Both the position numbers and the translations under genes were made by a program. Of a stretch of DNA of 64,000 nucleotides, positions 8,526-18,436 are shown piece by piece; positions within the stretch are counted from its first letter, which is position 1; every line of letters starts with the position of its first letter. This DNA comes from Caulobacter vibrioides (GTDB lineage: Bacteria > Pseudomonadota > Alphaproteobacteria > Caulobacterales > Caulobacteraceae). The stretch covers positions 62,001-126,000 of the forward strand of contig NZ_PJRR01000008.1 of NCBI RefSeq assembly GCF_002858865.1, given 5' to 3'. The notes under the pieces were generated by a model, which was given only the letters and a program-made list of their open reading frames with translations, searched no databases and was not told the origin of the DNA.

Positions 8526-8787
8526 GAATCCCCCTTCAGCCGTCGCCGTTAACTATAAAACAACGATCTCTCATGTGCCCGGGATTGGCCACTGTCAAGG
8601 TCAGCTCAACCGACCGGGCAATGAAGTCTTCTTCGTGACAGCCAAGGTTCGCTTGGCACGCGAATTTGGGGGATTTTCGCACGTTTCCGCGCAGCGGAAA
8701 CAACTAGACGAAGTGTCGACGAGCCGCCCACTAACCTAGTCAGCGGGCGACTCGCCTCGTTTCAAGTCGTGTGAAGATTCGACGAAA
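8526..8787. other. Non-coding gap with short hairpins
   Basis: No convincing gene. It contains CCAAG/CTTGG (8642-8656) and GTTTCCG/CGGAAAC (8683-8701) perfect hairpins and must carry the promoter of the leftward Sel1-lipoprotein operon. I cannot point to promoter boxes with confidence. Confidence 0.5.
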
Positions 8788-10011
8788 TCAACGTCCGGTC
8801 GGCATGTCCTTGAAAGCGACGTCCTTGTCCACGCGAACATCACCCGGCAGACCAAGGACCCGTTCGGCGATGATGTTCTTCAGGATTTCGTCGGTGCCGC
8901 CGGCGATCCGCAGGCCCGGAGCCCACATCAGGCTTTGCTGGAAGGCCGCCTCGGCGGGCGCGACCTCGGGATCGGATAGGATGCCGTACTGGTCCTCCAT
9001 CTCGACCGCCGTATTGGCCAGCTCCTGCAGCTGATTGGCCGAGATGATCTTGCCGATCGAGCTTTCCGGTCCCGGCGTCTGGCCGCGCGACAGTGCGGTC
9101 ATGGTGCGGAAGCGCGTGAACTTCAGCCCCTCGGACTGCACGTACCAGTCGGCCAGCTTTTCGCGGAACGACTGATCCTTGAGCGAGGGGCCGGTGGGCC
9201 CCGCCAGCTCGCGGGCCAGTTTCATGATCTCGCGATAGTTGGGACCCGCCGAACCGCCGACCGCCAGGCGTTCGTTCATCAGCGTGACGAGGGCGACCTT
9301 CCAGCCGTCGCCGACCTCACCCAGGCGCTGGCTGTCCTTGACGCGCAGATCGGTGAAATAGACCTCGTTGAACTCGCGCCCGCCCGACATCTGGTGGATC
9401 GGCCGGCACTCGACCGCCGGATCCTTCATGTCGATCCAGAACATGGTCAGGCCCTTGTGCTTGGGCACGTCGGGGTCGGTCCGGGTCAGCAGGATGCCGT
9501 AGTCGCAATAGTGCGCGCCGGTGGTCCAGACCTTCTGGCCGTTGATGACCCACTCGTCGCCGTCCTTGACGGCGCGGGTGCGCAGGGCGGCGACGTCAGA
9601 GCCGCCCGCCGGTTCCGAGAACAGCTGACACCAGATCTCCTCGCCGCGCACGGCGGGGCTGACGAAGCGCTTCTTGGTCTCGCCGTCGGAGAAGGCCATC
9701 ACCGTGGGCACGCACATGCCCAGGCCGATCGTGAAGTAGCCGTAGCCGAGCCCGGCCTTGGTCTCTTCCTGGCCAAAGATCACCGACTGGATCGGCGTGC
9801 CGCCGCCGCCGCCGATCGCGGCGGGCCAGGTGATGCAGGCATAGCCGGCGCTGGCCTTGGTGGCCTGCCATTCCTTGGCGGCGGCCATGTGCTCGGGCGT
9901 GTTCGGCTTCAGTTCGCCCCACTTGGCGCGGTGCGCGGCGGCGTTCTCGGCGAGCCAGGCGCGCGCCTTTTCACGATAGGCGGCTTCTTCGGTGGAATCG
10001 TTGAAATCCAT
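8788..10011 (-). CDS. Acyl-CoA dehydrogenase (FAD), subunit/partner 1
   Basis: 407 residues, full length for the family. N-terminal helical domain, middle beta domain with CQLFSEPAGGSDVAALRTRA and WVINGQKVWTTGAHYCDYGILLTRT (FAD and substrate contacts), and C-terminal helical domain ending in GGTDEILKNIIAERVLGLPGD. It oxidises an acyl-CoA to the enoyl-CoA, passing electrons to ETF, in the cytosol. It is the second gene of a two-gene operon with another acyl-CoA dehydrogenase (13-base gap). Such pairs often form heteromeric enzymes for branched, cyclic or steroid-derived CoA esters. Confidence 0.88.
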   Translation of the reverse strand: MDFNDSTEEAAYREKARAWLAENAAAHRAKWGELKPNTPEHMAAAKEWQATKASAGYACITWPAAIGGGGGTPIQSVIFGQEETKAGLGYGYFTIGLGMCVPTVMAFSDGETKKRFVSPAVRGEEIWCQLFSEPAGGSDVAALRTRAVKDGDEWVINGQKVWTTGAHYCDYGILLTRTDPDVPKHKGLTMFWIDMKDPAVECRPIHQMSGGREFNEVYFTDLRVKDSQRLGEVGDGWKVALVTLMNERLAVGGSAGPNYREIMKLARELAGPTGPSLKDQSFREKLADWYVQSEGLKFTRFRTMTALSRGQTPGPESSIGKIISANQLQELANTAVEMEDQYGILSDPEVAPAEAAFQQSLMWAPGLRIAGGTDEILKNIIAERVLGLPGDVRVDKDVAFKDMPTGR

Positions 10012-10024
10012 GATCTTCCGCTCC

Positions 10025-11140
10025 TTAAGCCGCGTTTTTCTTTTCGAGTTCAGCCACCAGCCGCTCTTTCCAGACCTTCGGCGCCCCAGCCACGAGGCTC
10101 AGTTGGCGCGAACGGCGGTAATAGAGGTGGCAATCGACATCCCAGGTGAAGCCCATGCCGCCATGGACCTGGATGTTCTCCTTGCTGGCGAACCAGAAGG
10201 CTTCCGAGGCGGCGATGCGCGCGGCCGAGGCGGCGACCGGCAGTTCCGGCGCACCGTCGTTCAGGGCCCAGGCGCCGTAGTAGGCGTTGGAGCGGGCGAC
10301 CTCGTTCTTGACGTACATGTCGGCCAGCTTGTGCTTGATGGCCTGATAGCCCGCGATGACACGGCCAAAGGCGTAGCGCCCCAGGGCGTACTCCTTGGCC
10401 ATCTCCAGGCAACGGTCGGCGCCGCCCAGTTGCTCGAACGCCAGCAGTACGGCCGCGCGGTCGAGAATCCCCTGCACGACCTCGAAGCCCGCACCGGCGT
10501 CACCGACACGCTCAGCGGGCGCGCCGTCGAACGCGATCTTGGCGACGCCGCGCGTGGGCTCCAGGCTCTTGAGGGTCTCGCGAGACACGCCGGCGCCCTT
10601 CAGGTCGACCAGGAAGAGGCCCGGGCGGCCGCCTTCCGAGGCCAGCACCAGCGCGATATCGGCGACATCGCCGTCGGTGACAGGGATCTTCGTCCCGCTG
10701 AGCTTGCCGCCCTCGACGCGGCACTGCAGCGTCGCCGGCCCGACGACGCCGGGGCCTTCAGACGTCGCCAGGCAGCCGATGACCTCACCGGCGGCGATGC
10801 GCGGCAGGATCGACGCCTTCTGGGCGTCGGACCCGTAGGCCATCAAACCTTCGGCGAGCACATAAACAGTGGAGGCGAAGGGGATCGGCGCCACGGCGCG
10901 TCCAAGCTCTTCGGCGATCGCGCACAGTTCGACGCGGCCCAGACCCAGGCCGCCATGTTCTTCGGGGATGCAGGCGCCCAGCCAGCCCTGCTCGGTGACG
11001 CCCTTCCAGAGCTTTTGGTCGAACGAGCGGTCGGCGTTGTCGAGCACGCCGCGAACCACGCCGACGTCGCAATGCGCGGCAAGGAACTTGCGCGCCTCCT
11101 CCTTCAGGAACTTCTGATCGTCCGAATAGTCGAAATCCAC
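10025..11140 (-). CDS. Acyl-CoA dehydrogenase, subunit/partner 2
   Basis: 371 residues from a GTG at 11138-11140, chosen because GGGAGG lies just upstream and the family N-terminus (VDFDYSDDQKFLKEEARKFL) starts there; a longer frame to 11200 exists. The family domains are present: GWLGACIPEEHGGLGLG, a shorter middle domain, GRYAFGRVIAGYQAIKHKLADMY and a C-terminal QVHGGMGFTWDVDCHLYYRR. It is more divergent than its downstream partner at 8788-10011, fitting one half of a heteromeric acyl-CoA dehydrogenase. Substrate unknown. Confidence 0.85.
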   Translation of the reverse strand: MDFDYSDDQKFLKEEARKFLAAHCDVGVVRGVLDNADRSFDQKLWKGVTEQGWLGACIPEEHGGLGLGRVELCAIAEELGRAVAPIPFASTVYVLAEGLMAYGSDAQKASILPRIAAGEVIGCLATSEGPGVVGPATLQCRVEGGKLSGTKIPVTDGDVADIALVLASEGGRPGLFLVDLKGAGVSRETLKSLEPTRGVAKIAFDGAPAERVGDAGAGFEVVQGILDRAAVLLAFEQLGGADRCLEMAKEYALGRYAFGRVIAGYQAIKHKLADMYVKNEVARSNAYYGAWALNDGAPELPVAASAARIAASEAFWFASKENIQVHGGMGFTWDVDCHLYYRRSRQLSLVAGAPKVWKERLVAELEKKNAA

Positions 11141-11281
11141 TGGAACCTCCCTGACTGCGCTCTCTGGCGCGTCACACAAGGCACACTGAACGACGTTCAC
11201 GCGAAGGGAAAGATTGACCCGGCGTCAAGAATTTCAGGTTCTTATGCCTACAGTTTCACAAGCTCGGACCCGTCGCGCGCC

Positions 11282-11833
11282 ATGGCCAAGACCGTCTTCC
11301 AGAAGAACCAGCGGGTCTGGGTCGACAGCGTCGGGTGCTGGGCGGTCGTCGAGCGGATCGTCCCCGTCTGGGCCAAGGGTTTCGACGAGCCGGTTCGGGT
11401 GACATACGACGTCGGCCTGGGTCGCGAGTTTCAGGCTCAGGAACTGAAGCCCGAGGACAAGGTCGACCCGCAAGAGAGCGGCATGGCGTCGAACTGGCGC
11501 GTGCTTCGGGCTCGCAACAAGTGGCAGCAGGAGGGCGACTGCGCCCATCATCCCTATCCGGGGACCTATCCCGTCGTGGTCACCGACCCCAACGACTGGG
11601 GCGGCTGGCGGACCCCCGGCGCGGAGTATGATCGCGACCCGTACAAGATGGAGTATCAGGCGCGGCTGATCGCCAGTGCGCCCCGGCTTCAGGCGATCGC
11701 CCGTGAAATCCTGACCCTCGTGGCCGACAACCCCGAGGACGCGCCGCCCGCGCTAAGCGCCCTGGCGGAGAAGGTCATGACGGTGGAGCGCTACCTGCAA
11801 GAATCGCCGTCGGCGCCGCCCTCCGGCGACTAG
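11282..11833 (+). CDS. Conserved hypothetical protein
   Basis: 183 residues from ATG 11282. Soluble, acidic and rich in Trp and Pro, with no signal peptide. The N-terminal part (residues about 1-60, with KNQRVWVDSVGCWAVVERIVPVW) could form a small beta barrel. A second part reads TDPNDWGGWRTPGAEYDRDP, followed by two helices (about 125-175). I do not recognise the family. It stands alone between the divergent acyl-CoA dehydrogenase operon and pepN; the codon pattern matches its neighbours, so it is probably expressed. Confidence 0.6.
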   Translation: MAKTVFQKNQRVWVDSVGCWAVVERIVPVWAKGFDEPVRVTYDVGLGREFQAQELKPEDKVDPQESGMASNWRVLRARNKWQQEGDCAHHPYPGTYPVVVTDPNDWGGWRTPGAEYDRDPYKMEYQARLIASAPRLQAIAREILTLVADNPEDAPPALSALAEKVMTVERYLQESPSAPPSGD

Positions 11834-11919
11834 GCCGTGTCCTGACGCGTCACCATTAATTCGATCCGGGTCGTCAAGGTCCCCTCGCGAAGGCCAGCCA
11901 GCGGGATTAAGTAGGACGA

Positions 11920-14511
11920 ATGCGCACCGACACGCCCCAAGCCGTGAACCTCGCGGACTATCGCCCGTTCCCGTTCGCCATCGAGACCACGCGACTGGTC
12001 TTCGACCTGCACCCGACCCGGACACGCGTCAGCGCCGAGCTTTCGGTGCGCAGGACGGGCGGCAAGAACGAACCGCTCGTGCTGAACGGCGAACGGCTGA
12101 AGCTGGTGTCGATCGCGATCGACGGCCGCCCGTTGGCTGCGGGCGAGTATGGTGTCGATGCGGAACGTCTGACGATCGCCGAGGCGCCCGACGCCTTTGT
12201 GCTGACGACCGAGGTCGAGATCGATCCGTCGTCGAACAAGGCCCTGATGGGCCTCTACATGTCCGGCGGTCGCTTCTGCACCCAGTGCGAAGCCGAAGGG
12301 TTCCGCACCATCACCTATTTCCCGGATCGTCCTGACGTGCTGTCGCGCTACAGCGTCCGGATCGAGGCCGACGGCAAGTTCCCGCACTTGCTGAGCAACG
12401 GCAATCCTGTGTCTTCGGGCTCGCTGGACGGCGGGCGGCACTTCGCCGAGTGGTCCGACCCGTTCCCCAAGCCAAGCTATCTCTTCGCGCTGGTGGCCGG
12501 CGATCTCGACGTCCTGGCCGACAAGTTCATCACGATGAGCGGCCGCGAAGTCGCGTTGCGGGTGTTCGTGGATCCCGGCCAGGCCTCGCGCGCCGCCTAT
12601 GCGCTGGACAGCCTGAAACGCGCGATGAAATGGGACGAAGAGGCGTTCGGTCGCGAATACGATCTGGATCTCTTCATGATCGTCGCCGTGCGCGACTTCA
12701 ACTTCGGCGCCATGGAGAACAAGGGGCTGAACATCTTCAACAGCTCGCTGCTCCTGGCCGATCCCCAGACGGCGACCGACCTCGACTATGAGCGGATCGA
12801 GGCCGTGGTCGCCCACGAGTACTTCCACAACTGGACCGGCAACCGCATCACCTGCCGCGACTGGTTCCAGCTGTGCCTGAAGGAAGGCTTCACCGTCTTC
12901 CGCGACCAGGGCTTCAGCGCCGACATGCGCGGCGCGGCCGTGCAGCGGATCAAGGATGTCCGCGCCCTACGCGCCCGCCAGTTCGCCGAGGACGCCGGTC
13001 CCCTCGCCCACCCCGTCCGTCCGTCCAGCTATCTGAAGATCGACAACTTCTACACCGCGACCATCTACGAGAAGGGCGCGGAGATCATCCGGATGCTGAA
13101 GGCCATCCTGGGCGCGCCAGCGTTCCGGAAGGGCTGCGACCTCTACTTCCAGCGCCACGATGGCGAAGCGACGACGGTCGAGGCGTTCATCGCCTGCTTC
13201 GCTGAGGCGTCCGGCCGTGACCTCTCCGGCTTCTTTGGCTGGTACGAGCAGGCGGGTACGCCGTCGGTGATGATCGAGACGGCCTATGACGCCGCCGCCG
13301 GCGCGCTGACCTTGACCCTGACCCAGAGCACGCCCCCGACGCCTGGCCAACCTGACAAGAAGCCGCTACCGATCCCGATCGCCATCGGCCTGCTGGCTGC
13401 GGACGGACGCGTTCTTCGCGACACCGAGATCGTGCTTCTCGACCAGGCCCAGATGACGGTCCGTTGGGACAGCATCCCCGAGCCGCCGGTGCTGTCGGCG
13501 CTGCGCGGGTTCTCCGCGCCGGTGAACCTGTCGACCGACGCCCGCCCGTCGGATCGCTACGTCCTGTTCGGGTCCGACACTGATCTCTTCAATCGCTGGG
13601 AAGCCGGCCAGACCCTGGCGCGGGATCTGATCCTGACGCGTGCGGCCGGCGCACCCGATGAGGTGGGCGAGGAGCGCTACGCCGACGCCCTGGGCCGGGC
13701 GCTGGTCGATGACGCCGCCGAGCCGGCCTTCAAGGCCCTGTTGCTGGCGCTGCCCTCCGAGCCCGACCTCGCCCTGATGTTCGAGGCCGCCGATCCCGCC
13801 GCCCTGCACGCGGCGCGTGACCATCTTCGCACGCGCATCGCGGTGCACCTCGGCGACCTGTTGCGTCGCCTGCACGGCGAAATGCAGATCAACGGCGAGT
13901 TCTCCTCGGACGCGGCCGCAGCCGGTCGTCGAGCGCTGCGCAACGCCTGCGCCGAAGCGCTGTCGGCCGACCCGCACGCCGAGAACCTCGCGCGCCTGCT
14001 CGGCCATTTCGGCGCGGCCCGCAACATGACCGACATGATCGGCGGGCTCTATCCGATGGTCGCCATGGGCGGCGTGCCGCGTGAGAAGGCGCTCGAGAGC
14101 TTCCACCATGCCTGGCGGACCGAGCCTCTGGTGCTGGACAAGTGGTTCGCGGTGCAGGGCCGCGATCCGAACCCCGATGCGCTGGAACGCGTAATCGCCC
14201 TGACCCAGCACCCGGATTTCGAGCCCACCAACCCCAATCGGTTGCGCGCGCTGGTCTCGACCTTCGCCAACTTCAACCCGGCGCGGTTCCACGACCCCAG
14301 CGGCGCGGGCTATGCGTTCCTGGCGGACGAGATCCTCAAGGTCGACGCCTTCAACCCGATGACGGCGGCGCGACTGGTCGAGCCTCTGGGCGGGTGGCGT
14401 CGTTACAAGCCCGAACTGGGCGACCTGATGCGCGCCCAGCTGGAACGCATCGTGGCCCACCCCAACCTCTCCAAGAACGTCCTGGAACTGGCCAGCAAGG
14501 CGCTCGGCTGA
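11920..14511 (+). CDS. pepN: Aminopeptidase N (M1 zinc metallopeptidase)
   Basis: 863 residues, close to the 870 of E. coli PepN. The zinc site is complete: H299-E-Y-F-H303 with the third ligand E322 exactly 19 residues on (CLKEGFTVFRDQ). The exopeptidase motif GAMEN is present (FGAMENKGLNIFNS), as is the family sequence HNWTGNRITCRDWF. The enzyme trims N-terminal residues from peptides in the cytosol. ATG 11920 is used. pleC follows 167 bases later on the same strand. Confidence 0.95.
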   Translation: MRTDTPQAVNLADYRPFPFAIETTRLVFDLHPTRTRVSAELSVRRTGGKNEPLVLNGERLKLVSIAIDGRPLAAGEYGVDAERLTIAEAPDAFVLTTEVEIDPSSNKALMGLYMSGGRFCTQCEAEGFRTITYFPDRPDVLSRYSVRIEADGKFPHLLSNGNPVSSGSLDGGRHFAEWSDPFPKPSYLFALVAGDLDVLADKFITMSGREVALRVFVDPGQASRAAYALDSLKRAMKWDEEAFGREYDLDLFMIVAVRDFNFGAMENKGLNIFNSSLLLADPQTATDLDYERIEAVVAHEYFHNWTGNRITCRDWFQLCLKEGFTVFRDQGFSADMRGAAVQRIKDVRALRARQFAEDAGPLAHPVRPSSYLKIDNFYTATIYEKGAEIIRMLKAILGAPAFRKGCDLYFQRHDGEATTVEAFIACFAEASGRDLSGFFGWYEQAGTPSVMIETAYDAAAGALTLTLTQSTPPTPGQPDKKPLPIPIAIGLLAADGRVLRDTEIVLLDQAQMTVRWDSIPEPPVLSALRGFSAPVNLSTDARPSDRYVLFGSDTDLFNRWEAGQTLARDLILTRAAGAPDEVGEERYADALGRALVDDAAEPAFKALLLALPSEPDLALMFEAADPAALHAARDHLRTRIAVHLGDLLRRLHGEMQINGEFSSDAAAAGRRALRNACAEALSADPHAENLARLLGHFGAARNMTDMIGGLYPMVAMGGVPREKALESFHHAWRTEPLVLDKWFAVQGRDPNPDALERVIALTQHPDFEPTNPNRLRALVSTFANFNPARFHDPSGAGYAFLADEILKVDAFNPMTAARLVEPLGGWRRYKPELGDLMRAQLERIVAHPNLSKNVLELASKALG

Positions 14512-14678
14512 CGAGTCTTTTGCGATGGTCGGCCACTCGGGATTGCGACCAATAGGCTCAACCGTTCGAAATCCGCCGCTTCGGCGGTGACGCGAACGGC
14601 GGCGGTACGCTAGATTCACGACTTGGCGAAGTGACTCGCCATGGGGATCCACGGGAGTCGGGCGCGTTGAGCAAGGGC

Positions 14679-17207
14679 ATGGGCAGACACGGGGGGCCGG
14701 CGGCAGCCGGGCCGACCGCGCCGTCGGCCGTGCGCGCCAAGGCTGTCAACGCGCCGTCGCAGGTGTTCGTCCGTATCGCGATCCTCGCGGCGCTGCTGCT
14801 CCTGGCGGTCTATACGGCCTTTGGCGTGCATCGCTTGCAACGCGAGGCCATGGCCCAGCCCGGCGGCGCACCGCTGGCGGCGAAGGCTGACCTGATCGCC
14901 GGCCGCGTGGACGCCAATCTGGCGGCGCAACGCGCGGGCCTCTCGGCCGCCGCCGACCTGCTGAAACGCGATCCCGGCGCGACGATGGACGCCGCCGAGA
15001 CGACCCTGCGCGCCGCCGGCGGCGAAGCTGCGGCCGTGGCCGTCGTCAGCGAGGCCGGCGTTGTCGCGGTCGCCGGTCGCGACGACGGCGCGGATTGGAA
15101 GGCCGCCGCCCTGGCCGCCGGCGCTTCGGGCCGGACCAACTGGGTCGGCTCGGTCGGAGAGACGGGTCGTCTCTATGTCGCCACCACGACGAGCTTGGAT
15201 CGTGCGCGCGCCTTCGTGATCGCCAGCGGCGACGCCTCGCGCCTAGTCGCCGATCCCGAGAAGGGCGAGAGCGGCGCCCTGGCCCTGCCGGACGGCAAGC
15301 TGATCGCCGCGCGCGGACGCGGCGTCCAGGGGGCCGGCGCGCTTCGCGAAGCCTTTGCGCTCTCGATCGAGGATCTGGGCGATGGCCCGGCCGCCGTACG
15401 CGGACAGGCCGCCGACGGCGCCTTGCTGGACGTCGCCGTTCGCCCGGTGGCGCAGGGCGCCCTGCTGGCGGTCGCCGCCGCGCCGACGCGATCGGTCGCC
15501 AACCTGGATCGGCAGGTCATGGAGGGCGCCTTCAGCCTCCTCGTGCCGCTGGGCGTCGGCATCGCCCTGGCGCTGCTGCTGATGATCCAGAGCCGCAAGG
15601 CCGAGGTGGCCCATCGCGAGTTCATCGACAGCGAACGCCGCTTCCGGCTCGCCGTGGAAGCCGCGCGGTGCGGGATTTGGGAATGGGACCTGAACGGCGA
15701 CCAAGTCTATCTGTCCGATGTCACCGGCGCGATGTTCGGCTGGGGCGGCGGCGGCGTGGTCTCCGGCCAGGATCTTCTGGAACGGATCTCGATCGACCAC
15801 CGCGAGCGCGTTCGTCAGGCGCTGGCCAACGCGGCGATGTACGGCGCGTTCGACGTGTCGTTCCGGGTCCCGGCGAGCGAACAGGGCGCGCGGTCCCTGT
15901 GGATCGACGCCCGCGGCCAGGGCTTTGGAAAGCCAGGCTCGGAAGGTCACGCCCGCATCATCGGCGTGGCGCTGGACGTCACCGAGGAGCGGATCGCCCA
16001 GGCCCGCGCCCAGGCGGCCGAGAACCGACTGCGCGACGCCATCGAGAGCGTGTCCGAAGCGTTCGTGCTCTGGGATCGGCAGGGTCGCCTGCTGATGTGC
16101 AACCGCAACTATCGCAGCGTCTTCTCGCTGGAGCCCAAGATCCTCAAGCCCGGCGCGGCCCGGGCCGAGGTCAACCGCTTCGCCGCCCTGGCGATCAAGC
16201 AGGACCACCCTGCGCCCGACGGCGCCAAGGGTGTTCGCGAAGCCGAAATGATGGACGGCCGCTGGATCCAGATCAGCGAACGCCGCACCGCCGAAGGCGG
16301 TCTTGTCATGACCGCCGCCGACATCACGGCCATCAAGACCCAGGAAGAAGCCCGTCGTCGCAACGAGGAACAGCTTCAGAACGCCGTCGCCGGCCTGGAA
16401 CGCAGCCAGGAGCAACTGGCCGAGCTGGCGCGCAAGTACGAGACCGAGAAGGTCAAGGCCGAGAGCGCCAACAAGGCCAAGAGCGAATTCCTGGCCAACA
16501 TGTCTCACGAGCTGCGGACACCGCTGAACGCCATCAACGGCTTCTCCGAGATCATGATGAACGAGATGTTCGGACCGCTCGGCGACCAGCGCTACAAGGG
16601 CTACAGCCAGGACATCCACTCGTCGGGCCAGCACCTGCTGGCGCTGATCAACGACATCCTGGACATGTCGAAGATCGAAGCCGGCAAGATGAACCTGAAG
16701 TTCGAGTCGATGCATCTGGAAGACGTCGCCGAGGACGCGGTTCGACTGGTGCGCAATCGCGCCGAGGCTGCGGGCCTCAAGCTGGACATCGACTTCCCGC
16801 AGCTACCCGAGATCGAAGCCGACTATCGCGCCGTCAAGCAGGTGCTGCTGAACCTGCTGTCAAACGCCATCAAGTTCACGCCGCGCGCCGGCAGCGTGAC
16901 GGTGCGCGCCGAGGTCCGTCGCGATCCGTTCGGCGACCTGATCAAGGTCTCGGTGACCGACACCGGCATCGGCATCGCCAAGGAAGACCTGGCGCGACTG
17001 GCCAAGCCCTTCGAGCAGGTGGAAAGCCAGTTCTCGAAGACGACCCAGGGCACCGGCCTAGGCCTGGCGCTGACCAAGTCGCTGATCACCATGCACGACG
17101 GCGTGCTGGAGATGCACTCGACGCCGGGCGAAGGCACCACGGTCAGCTTCACCCTGCCTGTCCGCCACAGCGATCAGAAGATCACTCGCGACTTCGTGGC
17201 GGCCTGA
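14679..17207 (+). CDS. pleC: Cell-fate histidine kinase/phosphatase PleC
   Basis: 842 residues from ATG 14679. Two membrane helices (about 30-49 and 285-305) flank a periplasmic sensor region. PAS-type domains follow (about 320-440 and 450-560), then HisKA with NMSHELRTPLN, whose histidine is residue 610 with this start, the known PleC site. HATPase_c motifs LLSNAIKFT, DTGIGIA and GTGLGLALT follow. In Caulobacter PleC sits at the flagellated pole, dephosphorylates DivK and activates PleD, controlling the swarmer-to-stalked switch. The in-frame GTG at 14631 and TTG at 14667 would shift the histidine away from 610, which decides the start. Confidence 0.93.
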   Translation: MGRHGGPAAAGPTAPSAVRAKAVNAPSQVFVRIAILAALLLLAVYTAFGVHRLQREAMAQPGGAPLAAKADLIAGRVDANLAAQRAGLSAAADLLKRDPGATMDAAETTLRAAGGEAAAVAVVSEAGVVAVAGRDDGADWKAAALAAGASGRTNWVGSVGETGRLYVATTTSLDRARAFVIASGDASRLVADPEKGESGALALPDGKLIAARGRGVQGAGALREAFALSIEDLGDGPAAVRGQAADGALLDVAVRPVAQGALLAVAAAPTRSVANLDRQVMEGAFSLLVPLGVGIALALLLMIQSRKAEVAHREFIDSERRFRLAVEAARCGIWEWDLNGDQVYLSDVTGAMFGWGGGGVVSGQDLLERISIDHRERVRQALANAAMYGAFDVSFRVPASEQGARSLWIDARGQGFGKPGSEGHARIIGVALDVTEERIAQARAQAAENRLRDAIESVSEAFVLWDRQGRLLMCNRNYRSVFSLEPKILKPGAARAEVNRFAALAIKQDHPAPDGAKGVREAEMMDGRWIQISERRTAEGGLVMTAADITAIKTQEEARRRNEEQLQNAVAGLERSQEQLAELARKYETEKVKAESANKAKSEFLANMSHELRTPLNAINGFSEIMMNEMFGPLGDQRYKGYSQDIHSSGQHLLALINDILDMSKIEAGKMNLKFESMHLEDVAEDAVRLVRNRAEAAGLKLDIDFPQLPEIEADYRAVKQVLLNLLSNAIKFTPRAGSVTVRAEVRRDPFGDLIKVSVTDTGIGIAKEDLARLAKPFEQVESQFSKTTQGTGLGLALTKSLITMHDGVLEMHSTPGEGTTVSFTLPVRHSDQKITRDFVAA

Positions 17208-17274
17208 GGCGAGACCTTCCCTGGGGCGGCCTTGGGGCTTTCATCGCAGCCAGACAGGCTCTAAGCGGAAAGCC

Positions 17275-18255
17275 GTGATCCCCGCGCTCGACATCGATAG
17301 CCTCGAACATCGCCTGGTCGCCGGCGACCGCGCCGCCCTGGCGCGCGCCATCACCCTGGTCGAGAGCCGCCGCCCCGATCATCAGGCCGCCGCGCGGACC
17401 CTGCTGTCGCGGCTGATGCCCCGAACCGGCCAAGCGCAAAGGATCGGGATCACCGGGGTGCCGGGCGCGGGCAAGTCGACGACGATCGAGCGCTTCGGCT
17501 GCAATCTCGTCGAGGCGGGCCACAGGGTGGCGGTGCTGGCCGTCGATCCCTCGTCCGGCCGCCACGGCGGGTCGATCCTGGGCGACAAGACCCGGATGGA
17601 GCAACTCAGCGTCCAGCCGAACGCCTTCATCCGCCCCTCGCCCTCGGGCGGCGCCCTGGGCGGGGTGGCGCGCAAGACCCGCGAGGCGATGCTGCTGTGC
17701 GAGGCCGCCGGCTTCGACGTGGTGATCATCGAGACCGTAGGCGTGGGCCAGTCCGAGACGGTGGTCGCCGACATGGTCGACATCTTCCTGGCGCTGCTCA
17801 TTCCCGGCGGCGGCGACGAACTGCAGGGCATCAAGAAGGGCCTGATCGAACTGGCCGACCTCCTGGTCATCAACAAGGCCGACGCCGATCCGGCCAAGGC
17901 CGAGCGCTCGGCCCGCGACTATCGCAACGCCCTGCATATCCTCACCCCCGCCCATCCGGACTGGACGCCGCCGGTGCTGACCGCGTCCGGCCTGACCGGC
18001 CAGGGGCTGGATGTCCTGTGGACCCAGATCCTGCGCCATCGCGAGGTGATGAGCGCAAACGGGGCCCGCGCCGCCCGCCGCGCCGACCAGGACGCGCGCT
18101 GGATGTGGGCCATGGTCCGCGACCGCCTGGAAGACGCCTTCAAGACCGCCCCGGCCGTGGCGGCGCTGGTTCCGGAGCTCGAAACCGCCGTGCGTCAGGG
18201 CGAGGTTCCCGCATCGGCGGCGGCCGACAGGCTGCTGGCGGCGTTTGGGTTGTGA
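17275..18255 (+). CDS. meaB: MeaB/ArgK-family G3E GTPase
   Basis: 326 residues, normal for MeaB. GTP-binding motifs: Walker A GVPGAGKST (about residues 61-69), Walker B-like VVIIETVGVGQSE and the base-recognition motif VINKADAD. These GTPases chaperone B12-dependent methylmalonyl-CoA mutase, loading and protecting the cofactor. No mutase gene is in the window, so the partner must lie elsewhere. Start is GTG 17275. It follows pleC by 67 bases and precedes an intergenic repeat that may end transcription. Confidence 0.88.
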   Translation: MIPALDIDSLEHRLVAGDRAALARAITLVESRRPDHQAAARTLLSRLMPRTGQAQRIGITGVPGAGKSTTIERFGCNLVEAGHRVAVLAVDPSSGRHGGSILGDKTRMEQLSVQPNAFIRPSPSGGALGGVARKTREAMLLCEAAGFDVVIIETVGVGQSETVVADMVDIFLALLIPGGGDELQGIKKGLIELADLLVINKADADPAKAERSARDYRNALHILTPAHPDWTPPVLTASGLTGQGLDVLWTQILRHREVMSANGARAARRADQDARWMWAMVRDRLEDAFKTAPAVAALVPELETAVRQGEVPASAAADRLLAAFGL

Positions 18256-18261
18256 GGGACA

Positions 18262-18380
18262 CCAATCCTCCCCCCAGCGGGGGAGGTGTCGGCGCAGCCG
18301 ACGGAGGGGGAAGAGGCAGGGCTCGCAGAACTTCCCCCTCCGGCGCTTTGCGCCACCTCCCCCGCTAGGGGGAGGATTGG
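18262..18380. repeat. Intergenic inverted-repeat element, family A copy 1
   Basis: Arms CCAATCCTCC (18262-18271) and GGAGGATTGG (18371-18380), with inner hairpins of CCCCCAGCGGGGGAGG and of CTCCGGCG/CGCCACCTCC type. The same architecture recurs at 20512-20631 and 22225-22346. Such elements are typical Caulobacter intergenic repeats. Confidence 0.85.
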
Positions 18381-18436
18381 GTTATCGCGGGTTCGCGCCA
18401 AATCTCCTCCCGCTCTGATGGACGAGAAGACAAACC

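Noticed and set aside
9992..11281. N-terminal extension of the 11282-11833 gene
   Set aside because: It runs opposite both acyl-CoA dehydrogenase genes and has no conserved sequence; ATG 11282 is the better start.
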